Below, in pieces: positions 8,700 through 17,360 of a DNA stretch of 64,000 nt (within the stretch, counting starts at the first letter, position 1; every line of letters begins with the position of its first letter). The translations under genes were made by a program, and so were the position numbers. The DNA is from Gelidibacter salicanalis (GTDB taxonomy: Bacteria; Bacteroidota; Bacteroidia; Flavobacteriales; Flavobacteriaceae): positions 1 to 64,000 of the forward strand of contig NZ_JAEHJZ010000021.1 of assembly GCF_016469035.1 (NCBI RefSeq), in the 5' to 3' direction. The notes under the pieces are model-generated. The model did not search any database, had not been told where the DNA came from, and saw nothing but the letters and a program-made list of their open reading frames with translations.

Positions 8700-10079
8700 T
8701 TAGTGCAGCTCTAGCGTTTGAACCGTGGAGGACTGTAACAACAGTTTTCTCAAAATCCCCTGCACTTCCATGGTTTCTTTTTGCGGAATAAGGAAAGTTT
8801 CCAAATCGTCAGTGTGCACAATCTGTGCTGATTTGTCTACAAAACCATACCCGAGATAGAGCCCATTTTTAATCAATATAAAAGCCTCCTCTTTCTGATG
8901 CCGTCCTTTTTCCTTTAAGACGATGTTCTGATTGGAGATTGCCATATACTCAATGGCCAGATTCGCCCGTTCATTATAATCGACCACCGATTCCTCATCT
9001 TTACAAACGCCCTTACAAGTGGTCAATTTGTAATGCGAACAGGTCCAGACACTCTCTTGCAAGTGACAGTATTTGGGACACAATTCAAATTTCTCGCACA
9101 CCTGCTCCAAATACAGTCTGCAATCGCGAATACTGTGAAAAATTTGCAATGGAAACGGTGTCGCTTTAAGCGTATTAAATGCCAAGTGCTGAATGCCACG
9201 ACGATCTTCATAACTAAAAACCGCATAAGGCTTTGGCACACGTTTGGCGGCTTGGTTATAGAGCGGAAAATGATGTTTAATAGCCGCATCTTCCATCAGT
9301 CGCGCCACCAAATCACTTCCCGACAACTCATAATCAATGTGGGCCGTTTCTCTACACAGGTTTAATTCCTTTTCTTTCTTGTCATAGAAATGTCCTAAAA
9401 CGCGCTTCTTTAAATTGATGGCCTTACCGACATAAATGATTTTTCCTTTTTTGTTTTTGAAATAATAAATGCCCGGACCATTAGGAATACTTTCAAAAAT
9501 GGCGCTTGGCAAATGCGACGGCAAGGTGGCTTCTTTCGAACCCTTTTTCAAAAAGTCAGCAAAAACAGTCTCCGAATGTTTATGTGCCAATAGTTTTTCA
9601 AATAACGTGACGGTAGCTTCGGCATCACCGCGCGCACGGTGTCTATCCACTAAATCAATTTCCATTGTAGCACACAATTTCCCTAAACTATACGATCGAA
9701 ATCCTGGAAACAACGCGCGCGACAACCGCACCGTGCACAATTTACGCCTTCTGAAATCGCCGCCAATGGCTTTGAATTCAGTACGAATCACGTTATAATC
9801 AAAATTGACATTATGGGCCACAAAAATAGTGTCTTCAGTAATGGCAAGAATCGCTTCTGAAATTTCAGCAAAGGTTGGCGCATCCGCCACCATAGCATCA
9901 TCAATACCCGTCAATGCCGTAATATAATCAGGAATTAAAGACTCTGGATTGACCAGGGAGGTGAATTCATCAACCACCTTTTCGCCATCATATTTAAAAA
10001 TGGAAATTTCAGTGATTTTGTTACCACGTCCGGTAGTTTCGACGTCAATAATGGTATATGTTGCTTTGGTTTTTCCCAT
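8700..10079 (-). CDS. DEDDh exonuclease fused to a UvrC/Cho-type GIY-YIG nuclease domain
   Basis: 459 residues. The N-terminal DnaQ-like 3'-5' exonuclease has D12/E14 (IDVETTG), D94 (NFDYN) and the HxxxxD pair H147/D152. The GIY-YIG domain starts at 203 (GIYYF) with YVG at 216-218, as in UvrC and Cho. The C-terminal third has a cysteine cluster including C-x7-C-x3-C, a spacing like that of the UvrC Fe-S segment, so a metal cluster is possible. Such fusions are annotated as DNA polymerase III epsilon-like or excinuclease Cho-like proteins. The start ATG overlaps the stop of the S24 regulator gene, indicating translational coupling and a role in DNA repair. Confidence 0.9.
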   Translation of the reverse strand: MGKTKATYTIIDVETTGRGNKITEISIFKYDGEKVVDEFTSLVNPESLIPDYITALTGIDDAMVADAPTFAEISEAILAITEDTIFVAHNVNFDYNVIRTEFKAIGGDFRRRKLCTVRLSRALFPGFRSYSLGKLCATMEIDLVDRHRARGDAEATVTLFEKLLAHKHSETVFADFLKKGSKEATLPSHLPSAIFESIPNGPGIYYFKNKKGKIIYVGKAINLKKRVLGHFYDKKEKELNLCRETAHIDYELSGSDLVARLMEDAAIKHHFPLYNQAAKRVPKPYAVFSYEDRRGIQHLAFNTLKATPFPLQIFHSIRDCRLYLEQVCEKFELCPKYCHLQESVWTCSHYKLTTCKGVCKDEESVVDYNERANLAIEYMAISNQNIVLKEKGRHQKEEAFILIKNGLYLGYGFVDKSAQIVHTDDLETFLIPQKETMEVQGILRKLLLQSSTVQTLELH

Positions 10080-10849
10080 TAGGCCATTTTTTGAACCGCT
10101 TCCAGTTCTACTTTTAATTCCTGAAACATTGCCATGATACTGCTCATTTTCAATTCCTTTTCATCGTATTCCTGAGTGTTGATACAACAGGTAAATTCCC
10201 AAAGTTCCAATACATTTTCAATAGGAACCTCATAAGGCTGATAGGCTTTATTATCGCTGCTCAACATCAAGGTCTGTTTCTCTTCTATTAAATTATAAAC
10301 CCGCTTATAAACCAGGCCATCATCTTTGGTCAGCACAATATAGGTGCGTCCATTTTTCACATCCTGAATGTCCTCCACATACTTTGCCACCACAAAAGCG
10401 CCGTCTTTTACGGGCAACATGGAATCGCCTTTAATCGGAAAGGCACGATGGGTTCCTGTAGGAAGAAAAGGCAACTTTATTTTTTGCAGCTGTTCAATAT
10501 ATTCAGGATCATCATAGCCTGCCAAATACCCCGCAGATGCTTTTGCAGGCACAATCTCGATGAGATCTTCATTGTCCTCATTAACGGTTATAGGGAACAG
10601 CACGCGCTTACTCCCAATATCAATAAACGAGGTGTCTTTGGCTTTACGCAAATCATTTTTGACCAAAATGTCAATCGGGATTCTGAAGTAATTGGACAAA
10701 TCAATCAATCGGTCAATGGGTGGTTCAGAACGCCCTTCCTCATACGACCCCACAATAGATCGCGACCAACCCAGCTCATCTGCAAAACGCTCTTGAGAGA
10801 GTTGTTTGAGTGAGCGTAAGTGTTTTATGTTTGCTTGGATGTTTTTCAT
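10079..10849 (-). CDS. XRE-family regulator with LexA/UmuD-type S24 peptidase domain
   Basis: 256 residues. Residues 5-60 form a Cro/CI helix-turn-helix (LSQERFADELGWSRSIVGSY). Residues 100-215 are a peptidase S24 domain with candidate catalytic Ser143 (GDSM) and Lys182 (VYKRV) and a cleavable Ala106-Gly107 bond. This layout is that of phage CI and LexA-like repressors that self-cleave on RecA filaments. It is first in a two-gene minus-strand operon with the exonuclease/GIY-YIG gene (1-base overlap) and lies near the two error-prone polymerase genes. It is probably the SOS-type repressor of this cluster. The operator sequence was not identified. Confidence 0.9.
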   Translation of the reverse strand: MKNIQANIKHLRSLKQLSQERFADELGWSRSIVGSYEEGRSEPPIDRLIDLSNYFRIPIDILVKNDLRKAKDTSFIDIGSKRVLFPITVNEDNEDLIEIVPAKASAGYLAGYDDPEYIEQLQKIKLPFLPTGTHRAFPIKGDSMLPVKDGAFVVAKYVEDIQDVKNGRTYIVLTKDDGLVYKRVYNLIEEKQTLMLSSDNKAYQPYEVPIENVLELWEFTCCINTQEYDEKELKMSSIMAMFQELKVELEAVQKMA

Positions 10850-10926
10850 TTTATTTTTTTATCATCACTTCCTTTAAGGAGTTTTAATAGTGGTTTACCA
10901 ATTTTTGAACTTTCAGTACAATTAAA

Positions 10927-11223
10927 CTATTCAAAAATGTCACTCGGTTTTTGACGGGTATTAAATATTCTCAGAATATAAATCTCTTCTCCCTCAACCC
11001 TATAAATTATTTTAAAATTCCATTGCGCCACAAAACGAATACGTTCTGCATTGTAAACAGGTTCTTTGGGATATTTATAAGGCATATGCCCCAAACTATC
11101 GCAAAGTGTCGTAATTGTTTTCAATACATGGAGCGCATTTTGAGGGCTTTTCTCAGCTATATACCGCATGTTTTCGCTAAGATCTTCAACCGCTTTAGAG
11201 TGCCAACTTATTGTCATCTGCAA
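10927..11223 (-). CDS. RelE/ParE-family toxin
   Basis: 98 residues, usual size for the superfamily. The sequence has the ParE/RelE pattern: a helical N-terminal part (SKAVEDLSENMRYIAE), a central YKYPKEPVYNAERIRF segment and the C-terminal strands WNFKIIYRVEGEEIYILRIFNTRQKP. It overlaps the preceding antitoxin gene by 29 bp, standard for type II systems. M3 (11217) is an equally possible start. Whether it cleaves mRNA on the ribosome (RelE) or poisons gyrase (ParE) cannot be told from the sequence. The C-terminal IFNTRQKP is closer to ParE-like members. Confidence 0.85.
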   Translation of the reverse strand: MQMTISWHSKAVEDLSENMRYIAEKSPQNALHVLKTITTLCDSLGHMPYKYPKEPVYNAERIRFVAQWNFKIIYRVEGEEIYILRIFNTRQKPSDIFE

Positions 11224-11455
11224 CGTGTCTTAAAACATCATTTGTAGAATATAACTTGGCTTTTTTTGCATCAATTTCACTATTGATAGCATCTAAATTC
11301 TGAATATAATCATCGCCTGTTATTGGATTACCATCCAAATCATAAGCAAAGACATTTTCTTTATCCAACAGGTTTTTAATTTTTTGCAATAATCCCTCAT
11401 CTGAAATACTCAAGATACGTTGCGCTACATTGATTTTTAAAGCTTCTGTTTTCAT
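11195..11455 (-). CDS. antitoxin of the RelE/ParE pair
   Basis: 86 residues, upstream of and overlapping the toxin gene in the same direction. The N-terminal half (LKINVAQRILSISDEGLLQKIKNLLDKEN) resembles the short dimerising segments of flavobacterial antitoxins. The C-terminal part is charged and probably flexible, as expected for a toxin-binding tail. I do not recognise a named DNA-binding family. The assignment rests on position, size and overlap. The pair sits between the S24 regulator and the dnaE2-like gene and may be an insertion into an originally divergent arrangement. Confidence 0.7.
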   Translation of the reverse strand: MKTEALKINVAQRILSISDEGLLQKIKNLLDKENVFAYDLDGNPITGDDYIQNLDAINSEIDAKKAKLYSTNDVLRHVADDNKLAL

Positions 11456-11648
11456 AGTGATACAATTAAATCAAACTTTCCTTTTTATAAAAGCACCATT
11501 CTGCAATCATTTCCAAACCTAAATAAAACAAAATTTCAATTACAAAACATCTGAAATTCCATTGTATACAAATTCATTAATTTTATTTACTACAAACATA
11601 AGCAAGACTAACTACATATAATAGTTAATTTTGAAAAATAATAATCTT

Positions 11649-11706
11649 GTCAGTTCGAGTGTTTTCTTATACCGTTTTTAACGGTATAAGAAAATGTATC
11701 GAGAAC
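11649..11706 (+). repeat. REP-like hairpin repeat, copy A
   Basis: Constant flanks GTCAGTTCGAGTG and GTATCGAGAAC enclose a 15-bp perfect stem, TTTTCTTATACCGTT with AACGGTATAAGAAAA. The stem differs entirely in sequence from the stems at 11855-12206 while the flanks are shared in inverted orientation. Confidence 0.8.
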
Positions 11707-11710
11707 CGAG

Positions 11711-11816
11711 TGTTTTCCATGCCACTAAAAACGGTATTAAAAAACGTATCGAGAACCGAGTAGATTTTCTTTGTACACCACCAAAATGACAGAAGAAAAA
11801 CGTATTGAGAACCGAA
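11711..11816 (+). repeat. two degenerate partial copies of the same repeat (B and C)
   Basis: The right-hand flank CGTATCGAGAACCGAG recurs at about 11745-11760 and, as CGTATTGAGAACCGAA, at about 11801-11816. Only part of the inner stem remains. These look like decayed copies placed in tandem after copy A. Confidence 0.65.
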
Positions 11817-11854
11817 TCCATTTTTTTAGAATGCTAAAATTAATTTTCGAACCT

Positions 11855-12206
11855 GTTCTCGATACATTTTTCAAACACAGTAAAACTGTGTTTGAAAAAC
11901 ACTCGAACTGACAAACAAACCGAAATAATCGAATATTTCTTTTTAGTCATCAAAACAACGCTTGACAAAAGAATTTAGAATCGTATCAAAAACTAAACTC
12001 GGTTCTCGATACATTTTTCAAACACAGAAGACTGTGTTTGAAAAACACTCGAACTGACAAACAAACTAAAACCAATTGAATAGTTTTTTTTAAGTCATCA
12101 AAACAACGCTTGACAAAAGAATTTAGAATCGTATTAAAAACTAAACCTGTTCTCGATACATTTTTTAAACACAGTAAAACTGTGTTTAAAAAACACTCGA
12201 ACTGAC
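11855..12206 (-). repeat. 147-bp tandem array with three hairpin repeats (D, E, F)
   Basis: Three hairpins (11855-11912, 12002-12058, 12149-12206) begin exactly 147 bp apart. Each has the outer flanks GTTCTCGATACA and CACTCGAACTGAC, inverted relative to copy A. The stem is TTTTTCAAACACAG/CTGTGTTTGAAAAA in D and E, and TTTTTTAAACACAG/CTGTGTTTAAAAAA in F, so a C:G pair is replaced by T:A on both arms. The linkers between hairpins are about 90% alike and contain TTGACA-N16-TATnAA in two copies (11962, 12110). The last hairpin ends 17 bases before the polymerase start codon. Confidence 0.85.
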
Positions 12207-12223
12207 CAACAAACCGAAAACAA

Positions 12224-15200
12224 ATGTATCTTAACTGTCACACCTACTACAGTCTCCGCTACGGCACCATCAAGCCGGAGCAACTGCTTGCCATTGCTTC
12301 AGAAAATGGGCTACAGACCTTAGCGCTGACAGACATTAATAGCACTTCAGCTTGTTTGGATTTTGCACGATTATCTTCAAAATACAAGATCAAACCGGTG
12401 CTGGGTATTGATTTCAGGAATGGCGTTCAGCAGCAATTTATTCTGATTGCAAGAAACAATACGGGGTTCCAAAACATCAACACCTACCTTTCTGGGTTTT
12501 TGCACAATTCAGAATTAAAAATTCCTGAAATCGCCCCAGAATTGGGAGATGTCTTTGTGATTTATCCTTACATCCATAAAAAAACCTACGACCTTAAAGA
12601 TCATGAGTTTTTAGGGATCAAACCACAGGATTTAAACCATCTTAAATTCTCCAAATGGAATGCGTTGCGGAACAAATTGGTCGTTTTACAAACCGTATCA
12701 TTTCAGAACAAAAAGGATTTTAACACCCACCGATTGTTACGTGCCATTGACAATAACACCTTATTGAGCAAGCTTCCAAAAAGCGAACAAGCCCAAGCAA
12801 CTGATACCATGTTGCCGTATCAGGAATTGTGTGACACCTATAATGAGTTCCCGGAACTTCTAGAAAATACCGCGTCAATTCTCGAAAAATGTCGTGTGGA
12901 TTTTGACTTTTCTCAAGAAAACCCGAACAACCAACGTTCTTACACCCGCAATGAAGTCCTAGATTTCAGGTTGCTGAAGAAACTGACCTATGACGGCTTG
13001 CATTACCGCTACAAAAAACCTGAAGAGTGCATTTTTACGCGGATTGAAAAAGAACTCACCATTATTCAGCAAAAAGGCTTTGTCTCTTATTTTTTGATCA
13101 ATTGGAAGATTTTAAAATACGCCCGCAGTAAAAATTATTTCTACATAGGCCGCGGTAGTGGCGCCAATAGTATTGTAGCTTATTTGCTGCGCATTACGGA
13201 TGTGGATCCTGTGGAACTCGATTTATATTTTGAACGATTTATTAATGTTTTTAGACAAAATCCACCCGATTTTGACCTCGATTTCTCTTGGCGGGACCGC
13301 GATGATATTACCGATTTTATTTTCAAAAAATTCAAGAATACGGCGCTGATTGCGGTTTATAACACCTTTAAATTTAAAGCTTCCGTGCGCGAATTGGGGA
13401 AAGTTTTTGGTTTACCAAAATCAGAAATGGATATGCTGACCAGAGGCAAATACGACCTTAAACAACTGGATCAATTGTCGCAACTGGTCATCAAATACAG
13501 CAAATACATTCAAGGATTTCCTAATTATTTGGGCATTCATGCGGGCGGCATCTTGATTTCGGAAAAACCCATCCATTATTATGGTGCTACTTTTTTACCG
13601 CCAAAAGGCTATGCCACCACCCAATTTGACATGGTGGTTGCAGAAGATATCGGCCTGTATAAATTCGACATTTTAAGCCAACGCGGCCTCGGTAAAATAA
13701 AGGAAGCAACAGAAATTGTGGCTTATAACCAACCTGAAAAACCACCCATCGATATTCACGATATCAAACGCTTCAAACAAGATACACGCATTAAATACTT
13801 ACTTAAAAATGCCAAAGCCATCGGATGTTTTTATGTAGAATCCCCAGCCATGCGTATGTTAATGCGAAAGTTGCAGGTGGATAATTATTTAGGTTTGGTG
13901 GCGGCAAGTTCCGTCATTCGTCCTGGAGTTGCTAAAAGCGGCATGATGCGCGAATATATTTTACGATACCGAGACCCGGAGCGTCGCAAAGACGCACCCA
14001 AAGTCTTGCTCGACATTATGCCCGAAACCTATGGCGTGATGGTGTATCAGGAAGATGTGATAAAGGTGGCGCATTATTTTGGCGGACTCACGCTGGGAGA
14101 AGCGGATATGCTGCGGCGTGGCATGTCTGGCAAATTCCGATCGCGTGAAGAATTTATGAAAGTGAAACAACAGTTTTTTGACAATTGTAAAAAGTCCGGA
14201 AAACCAGATGAACTTGTAGAAGATATTTGGCGACAAATAGAAAGTTTTGCGGGCTATGCTTTTGCCAAAGGACATTCCGCTTCCTATGCCGTAGAAAGCT
14301 ATCAAAGTTTGTTCATGAAAGCCTATTTCCCTTTGGAATATATGGTGGCTACGATCAATAATTTTGGCGGATTTTATAGCACGGAACTATATGTTCATGA
14401 AGCCCGAATGAACGGCGGAATTATTGAAGCGCCTTGCATCAACCACAGTTTTACGCAAACAGTTATTCATGGCAAAACTATTTATCTCGGCTTTATGTTT
14501 TTGCAATCGTTTGAATCAAAAACCATCAAACGCATCGTCAAAGAACGCAAAGAACACGGTGCCTTTTTAAGCTTGGACAACTTTATTGAGCGCGTTCCCA
14601 TTTCCATAGAACAGGTGTCGATTTTGGTGAAAATTAATGCGTTCCGATTCACGGGAAATAACAAGCGTGAATTGCTTTGGGAAGCCCATTTAAAAATCAG
14701 CAAACACGTAGTACAAGAACATGTTGTCACATTATTTAAAACGGAACGTATCCATTATAAGACGCCAGAATTACCAAGTACTGCGCTGGAAAATGCCTTT
14801 GATGAGATTGAATTGTTGGGCTTTCCACTTTGCAATCCGTTTCATCTGTTAGAAAACCACTCTGTAAACCCGTTACGTGCGCAACATTTGGAAACTATGA
14901 AAGAGCAGACCGTCACGATTGAAGGTTATCTCATTACCACAAAAAACACCAAAACTACTAGTGGCAAAATCATGCATTTTGGGAATTTTTTAGATCGGGA
15001 TGGCGATTTTATAGATACGGTCCACTTTCCTCCTGTGGCAGCGAAATTCCCTTTTAGAGGCAAAGGCATTTATCGTATTACAGGCAAAGTGATGATTGAA
15101 TTTGATTGCGTCTCTATTGAAGTCAGTCATATGGAACGCTTGGCAGTGATTGAAGATCCGAGGTATAGTACCAAACCACCACCTCCACCTTCTGCAGAAA

Positions 15201-15280
15201 TTGATATTTATAGTAAAATGGTATCAAAAGGAAAATCAAAACCAGAAGTTTTATCCGTTCCGACGGTTAGTTACCAATAA
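12224..15280 (+). CDS. DNA polymerase III alpha-type polymerase, DnaE2/ImuC-like
   Basis: 1018 residues, shorter than replicative DnaE (about 1160 or more) and in the range of error-prone DnaE2 enzymes. It opens with a PHP domain (NCHTYYSLRYG). The polymerase core has GRGSGANS near 306 and the catalytic aspartates of PDFDLDF (D351 and D353). A later FDILSQRGLGKI segment carries the third acidic residue. HhH and OB-fold regions follow. It is 62 bp upstream of a Y-family polymerase gene and near an S24 regulator, fitting a damage-inducible translesion cassette. No ImuA-like gene is seen here. The ATG at 12224 is fixed by the PHP motif. Confidence 0.88.
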   Translation: MYLNCHTYYSLRYGTIKPEQLLAIASENGLQTLALTDINSTSACLDFARLSSKYKIKPVLGIDFRNGVQQQFILIARNNTGFQNINTYLSGFLHNSELKIPEIAPELGDVFVIYPYIHKKTYDLKDHEFLGIKPQDLNHLKFSKWNALRNKLVVLQTVSFQNKKDFNTHRLLRAIDNNTLLSKLPKSEQAQATDTMLPYQELCDTYNEFPELLENTASILEKCRVDFDFSQENPNNQRSYTRNEVLDFRLLKKLTYDGLHYRYKKPEECIFTRIEKELTIIQQKGFVSYFLINWKILKYARSKNYFYIGRGSGANSIVAYLLRITDVDPVELDLYFERFINVFRQNPPDFDLDFSWRDRDDITDFIFKKFKNTALIAVYNTFKFKASVRELGKVFGLPKSEMDMLTRGKYDLKQLDQLSQLVIKYSKYIQGFPNYLGIHAGGILISEKPIHYYGATFLPPKGYATTQFDMVVAEDIGLYKFDILSQRGLGKIKEATEIVAYNQPEKPPIDIHDIKRFKQDTRIKYLLKNAKAIGCFYVESPAMRMLMRKLQVDNYLGLVAASSVIRPGVAKSGMMREYILRYRDPERRKDAPKVLLDIMPETYGVMVYQEDVIKVAHYFGGLTLGEADMLRRGMSGKFRSREEFMKVKQQFFDNCKKSGKPDELVEDIWRQIESFAGYAFAKGHSASYAVESYQSLFMKAYFPLEYMVATINNFGGFYSTELYVHEARMNGGIIEAPCINHSFTQTVIHGKTIYLGFMFLQSFESKTIKRIVKERKEHGAFLSLDNFIERVPISIEQVSILVKINAFRFTGNNKRELLWEAHLKISKHVVQEHVVTLFKTERIHYKTPELPSTALENAFDEIELLGFPLCNPFHLLENHSVNPLRAQHLETMKEQTVTIEGYLITTKNTKTTSGKIMHFGNFLDRDGDFIDTVHFPPVAAKFPFRGKGIYRITGKVMIEFDCVSIEVSHMERLAVIEDPRYSTKPPPPPSAEIDIYSKMVSKGKSKPEVLSVPTVSYQ

Positions 15281-15375
15281 ACAAGTTATCTAAAAATCAA
15301 CCCCACAATCACTTTATTTTTTAAGGATTTGAAAACCAATGAATGTTCTCAACTCCTCATTTTATCTTATTAAAA

Positions 15376-16593
15376 ATGACCAACCAACGCTCTATAGTAC
15401 ATATGGATTTAGACACTTTTTTCGTGTCCTGTGAACGTCTGCTCGACAGTCGCCTCAACGGAAAACCCGTGCTCATTGGCGGCACTAGCGATAGAGGCGT
15501 GGTGGCATCCTGCAGTTATGAAGCGCGGAAATTTGGCGTGCATTCTGCCATGCCCATGCGGATGGCCAAACAATTGTGTCCGGAAGCCATCATTCTTCGT
15601 GGTGATGCTGGCACGTACACCAAATTCTCCCAAGATGTGACTGATGTTATTAAAGACACGGTGCCATTATACGAGAAATCTTCAATTGACGAATTTTATA
15701 TTGATTTGACTGGGATGGACAAGTTTTTTGGCTGTCACAAACTGGCTTCAGAGTTGCGCCAACGCATCATCCGCGAAACAGGATTGCCCATTTCCTTCGG
15801 ATTGTCGCTCAACAAAACCGTTTCTAAAATTGCTACGGGCGAGGCAAAACCCAATAATGAAATTAGAATTCTTTCAGGTACTGAAAAACCGTTTCTCGCG
15901 CCCTTGTCTGTCAAAAAAATTCCCATGGTGGGTGAGGTAACTTATAAATCGCTCTGCGATTTAGGCATCAAACAAATCAGGACCGTTCAAGAAATGCCCA
16001 TGGAACTCATGTACAAAGTGCTCGGAAAAAATGGCCTGGGTATTTGGAACAAAGCCAATGGCATTGACAATTCGCCGGTTATTCAATACCATGAGCGCAA
16101 ATCTATTTCTACGGAACGCACGTTCAATAAAGATACTACAGATGTGACCAAATTGAAAGGCATTATTATTGCTATGGCCGAGAATTTGGCCTATCAATTA
16201 CGGCGTGGCAATAAATTAACAGCGTGCATCACTTTTAAAATCCGCTATTCTGATTTTCAAACCTATACCCAACAACAACGCATCCCGTATAGCGCGATGG
16301 ATCATAACATCATTCCAATAGTCTTGGATTTATTTGCAAAGCTCTACAACCGACGTCTCCTAGTGCGATTGATTGGGGTGAAATTCAGTTATTTGGTAGA
16401 AGGCGGACATCAAGTCAATTTGTTTGATGACGACACCAAATTTCTTCATTTAAGCGAAGCCATTGACAAGATGCGTGAACGTTATGGCGACAGGGTCGTG
16501 ATTAGTGCCGCCGGCATGGAAGCCCGAACCATTGGCAGATGGAATCCGTTTAATGGAGAACCCCCACCGCTATTGCCCCACCGAAAAGCGTAG
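15376..16593 (+). CDS. dinB: Y-family DNA polymerase (DNA polymerase IV-like)
   Basis: 405 residues from the ATG at 15376; an in-frame ATG at 15343 adds 11 residues not expected in the family. The palm has catalytic D11 (HMDLD) and D105/E106 (SIDEF). Fingers, thumb and little-finger domains follow. Residues 346-350 read QVNLF, a QxxLF beta-clamp-binding motif, placed inside the C-terminal region and not at the very end. It inserts nucleotides opposite lesions. The gene directly follows the dnaE2-like gene, so the two probably act together in translesion synthesis. It could also be called ImuB-like, but the full set of catalytic acids suggests an active polymerase. Confidence 0.9.
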   Translation: MTNQRSIVHMDLDTFFVSCERLLDSRLNGKPVLIGGTSDRGVVASCSYEARKFGVHSAMPMRMAKQLCPEAIILRGDAGTYTKFSQDVTDVIKDTVPLYEKSSIDEFYIDLTGMDKFFGCHKLASELRQRIIRETGLPISFGLSLNKTVSKIATGEAKPNNEIRILSGTEKPFLAPLSVKKIPMVGEVTYKSLCDLGIKQIRTVQEMPMELMYKVLGKNGLGIWNKANGIDNSPVIQYHERKSISTERTFNKDTTDVTKLKGIIIAMAENLAYQLRRGNKLTACITFKIRYSDFQTYTQQQRIPYSAMDHNIIPIVLDLFAKLYNRRLLVRLIGVKFSYLVEGGHQVNLFDDDTKFLHLSEAIDKMRERYGDRVVISAAGMEARTIGRWNPFNGEPPPLLPHRKA

Positions 16594-16604
16594 TCAACGT
16601 ACAC

Positions 16605-17275
16605 ACCTCTCTTCTCTCTTCTCTATTCTCTATTCTCTATTCTCTTCTCATTACTATCTGCAATTCACTTAGTATTCCAGAGGAACCAAGACCGCTGCGC
16701 TGTTAGAATAGAGAATCAAGACCGCTGCGCTGTTAGATTTGAGGCTGGTTCATTCTGAAATTTTAGTGTTTTTGGTATTTGGAGTATTGACCGACGGGTT
16801 GTTGGGGAATAGACCGCTATGCTGTTTGACTTGAGACTACTTCATTATTAAATTTGACTCTTTTTCTTGTGAGTAATAAGGATATTTACATTACTGGAAT
16901 CAATAACCAAAAATCGAGCATAACTTTTAACAAGTCTCTTCTCTCTTCTCTATTCTCTATTCTCTTCTCATTACTATCTGCAATTCACTTAGTATTCCGA
17001 AAAAACTAAGACCGCTGCGCTGTTAGAATAGAGAATCAAGACCGCTGTGCTGTTAGATTTGGGGCTGGTTCATTCTGAAATTTTAGTATTTTTGGTATTT
17101 GGAGTACCGACCGACGGGTTATTGGGGAATAGACCGCTGCGCTGTTAGACTTGAGAATACTTCATTATTAAATTTGACTCTTTTTCTTGTGAGTAATAAG
17201 GATATTTTAAATTACTGGAATCAAGAATCAATAACCAAAAATTGAGCATAACTTTTAACAAGTCTCTTATCTATT
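16605..17275 (+). repeat. tandem duplication, unit 320-328 bp
   Basis: Two copies align from the TCTCTTCTCTATTC tract through AACTTTTAACAAGTCTCTT. TTACTATCTG recurs at 16651 and 16971, and CCGACGGGTT at 16791 and 17111 (320 bp apart). The right end is 328 bp apart owing to an 8-bp insertion. Each copy contains three elements close to GACCGCTGCGCTGTTAGA. Divergence of a few percent shows that the duplication is not brand new. Confidence 0.9.
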
Positions 17276-17360
17276 CTTACACTTCTCTATTCTCTACTCT
17301 CTACTCTCTTTTCTCTACTCTCTATTCAACATTCGTTATCCAATAATAATCAAGATAAAA

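Noticed and set aside
9033-9365. 110-residue plus-strand ORF opposite the exonuclease/GIY-YIG gene
   Set aside because: Antisense shadow with composition unlike a protein; the minus-strand gene has all catalytic motifs.
11649-12206. CRISPR-like regular repeats
   Set aside because: The 147-bp period, near-identical linkers in place of unique spacers, hairpins of different orientation and absence of cas genes rule out a CRISPR array.
13961-14305. 114-residue minus-strand ORF in the dnaE2-like gene
   Set aside because: Complementary-strand shadow of conserved polymerase coding sequence.
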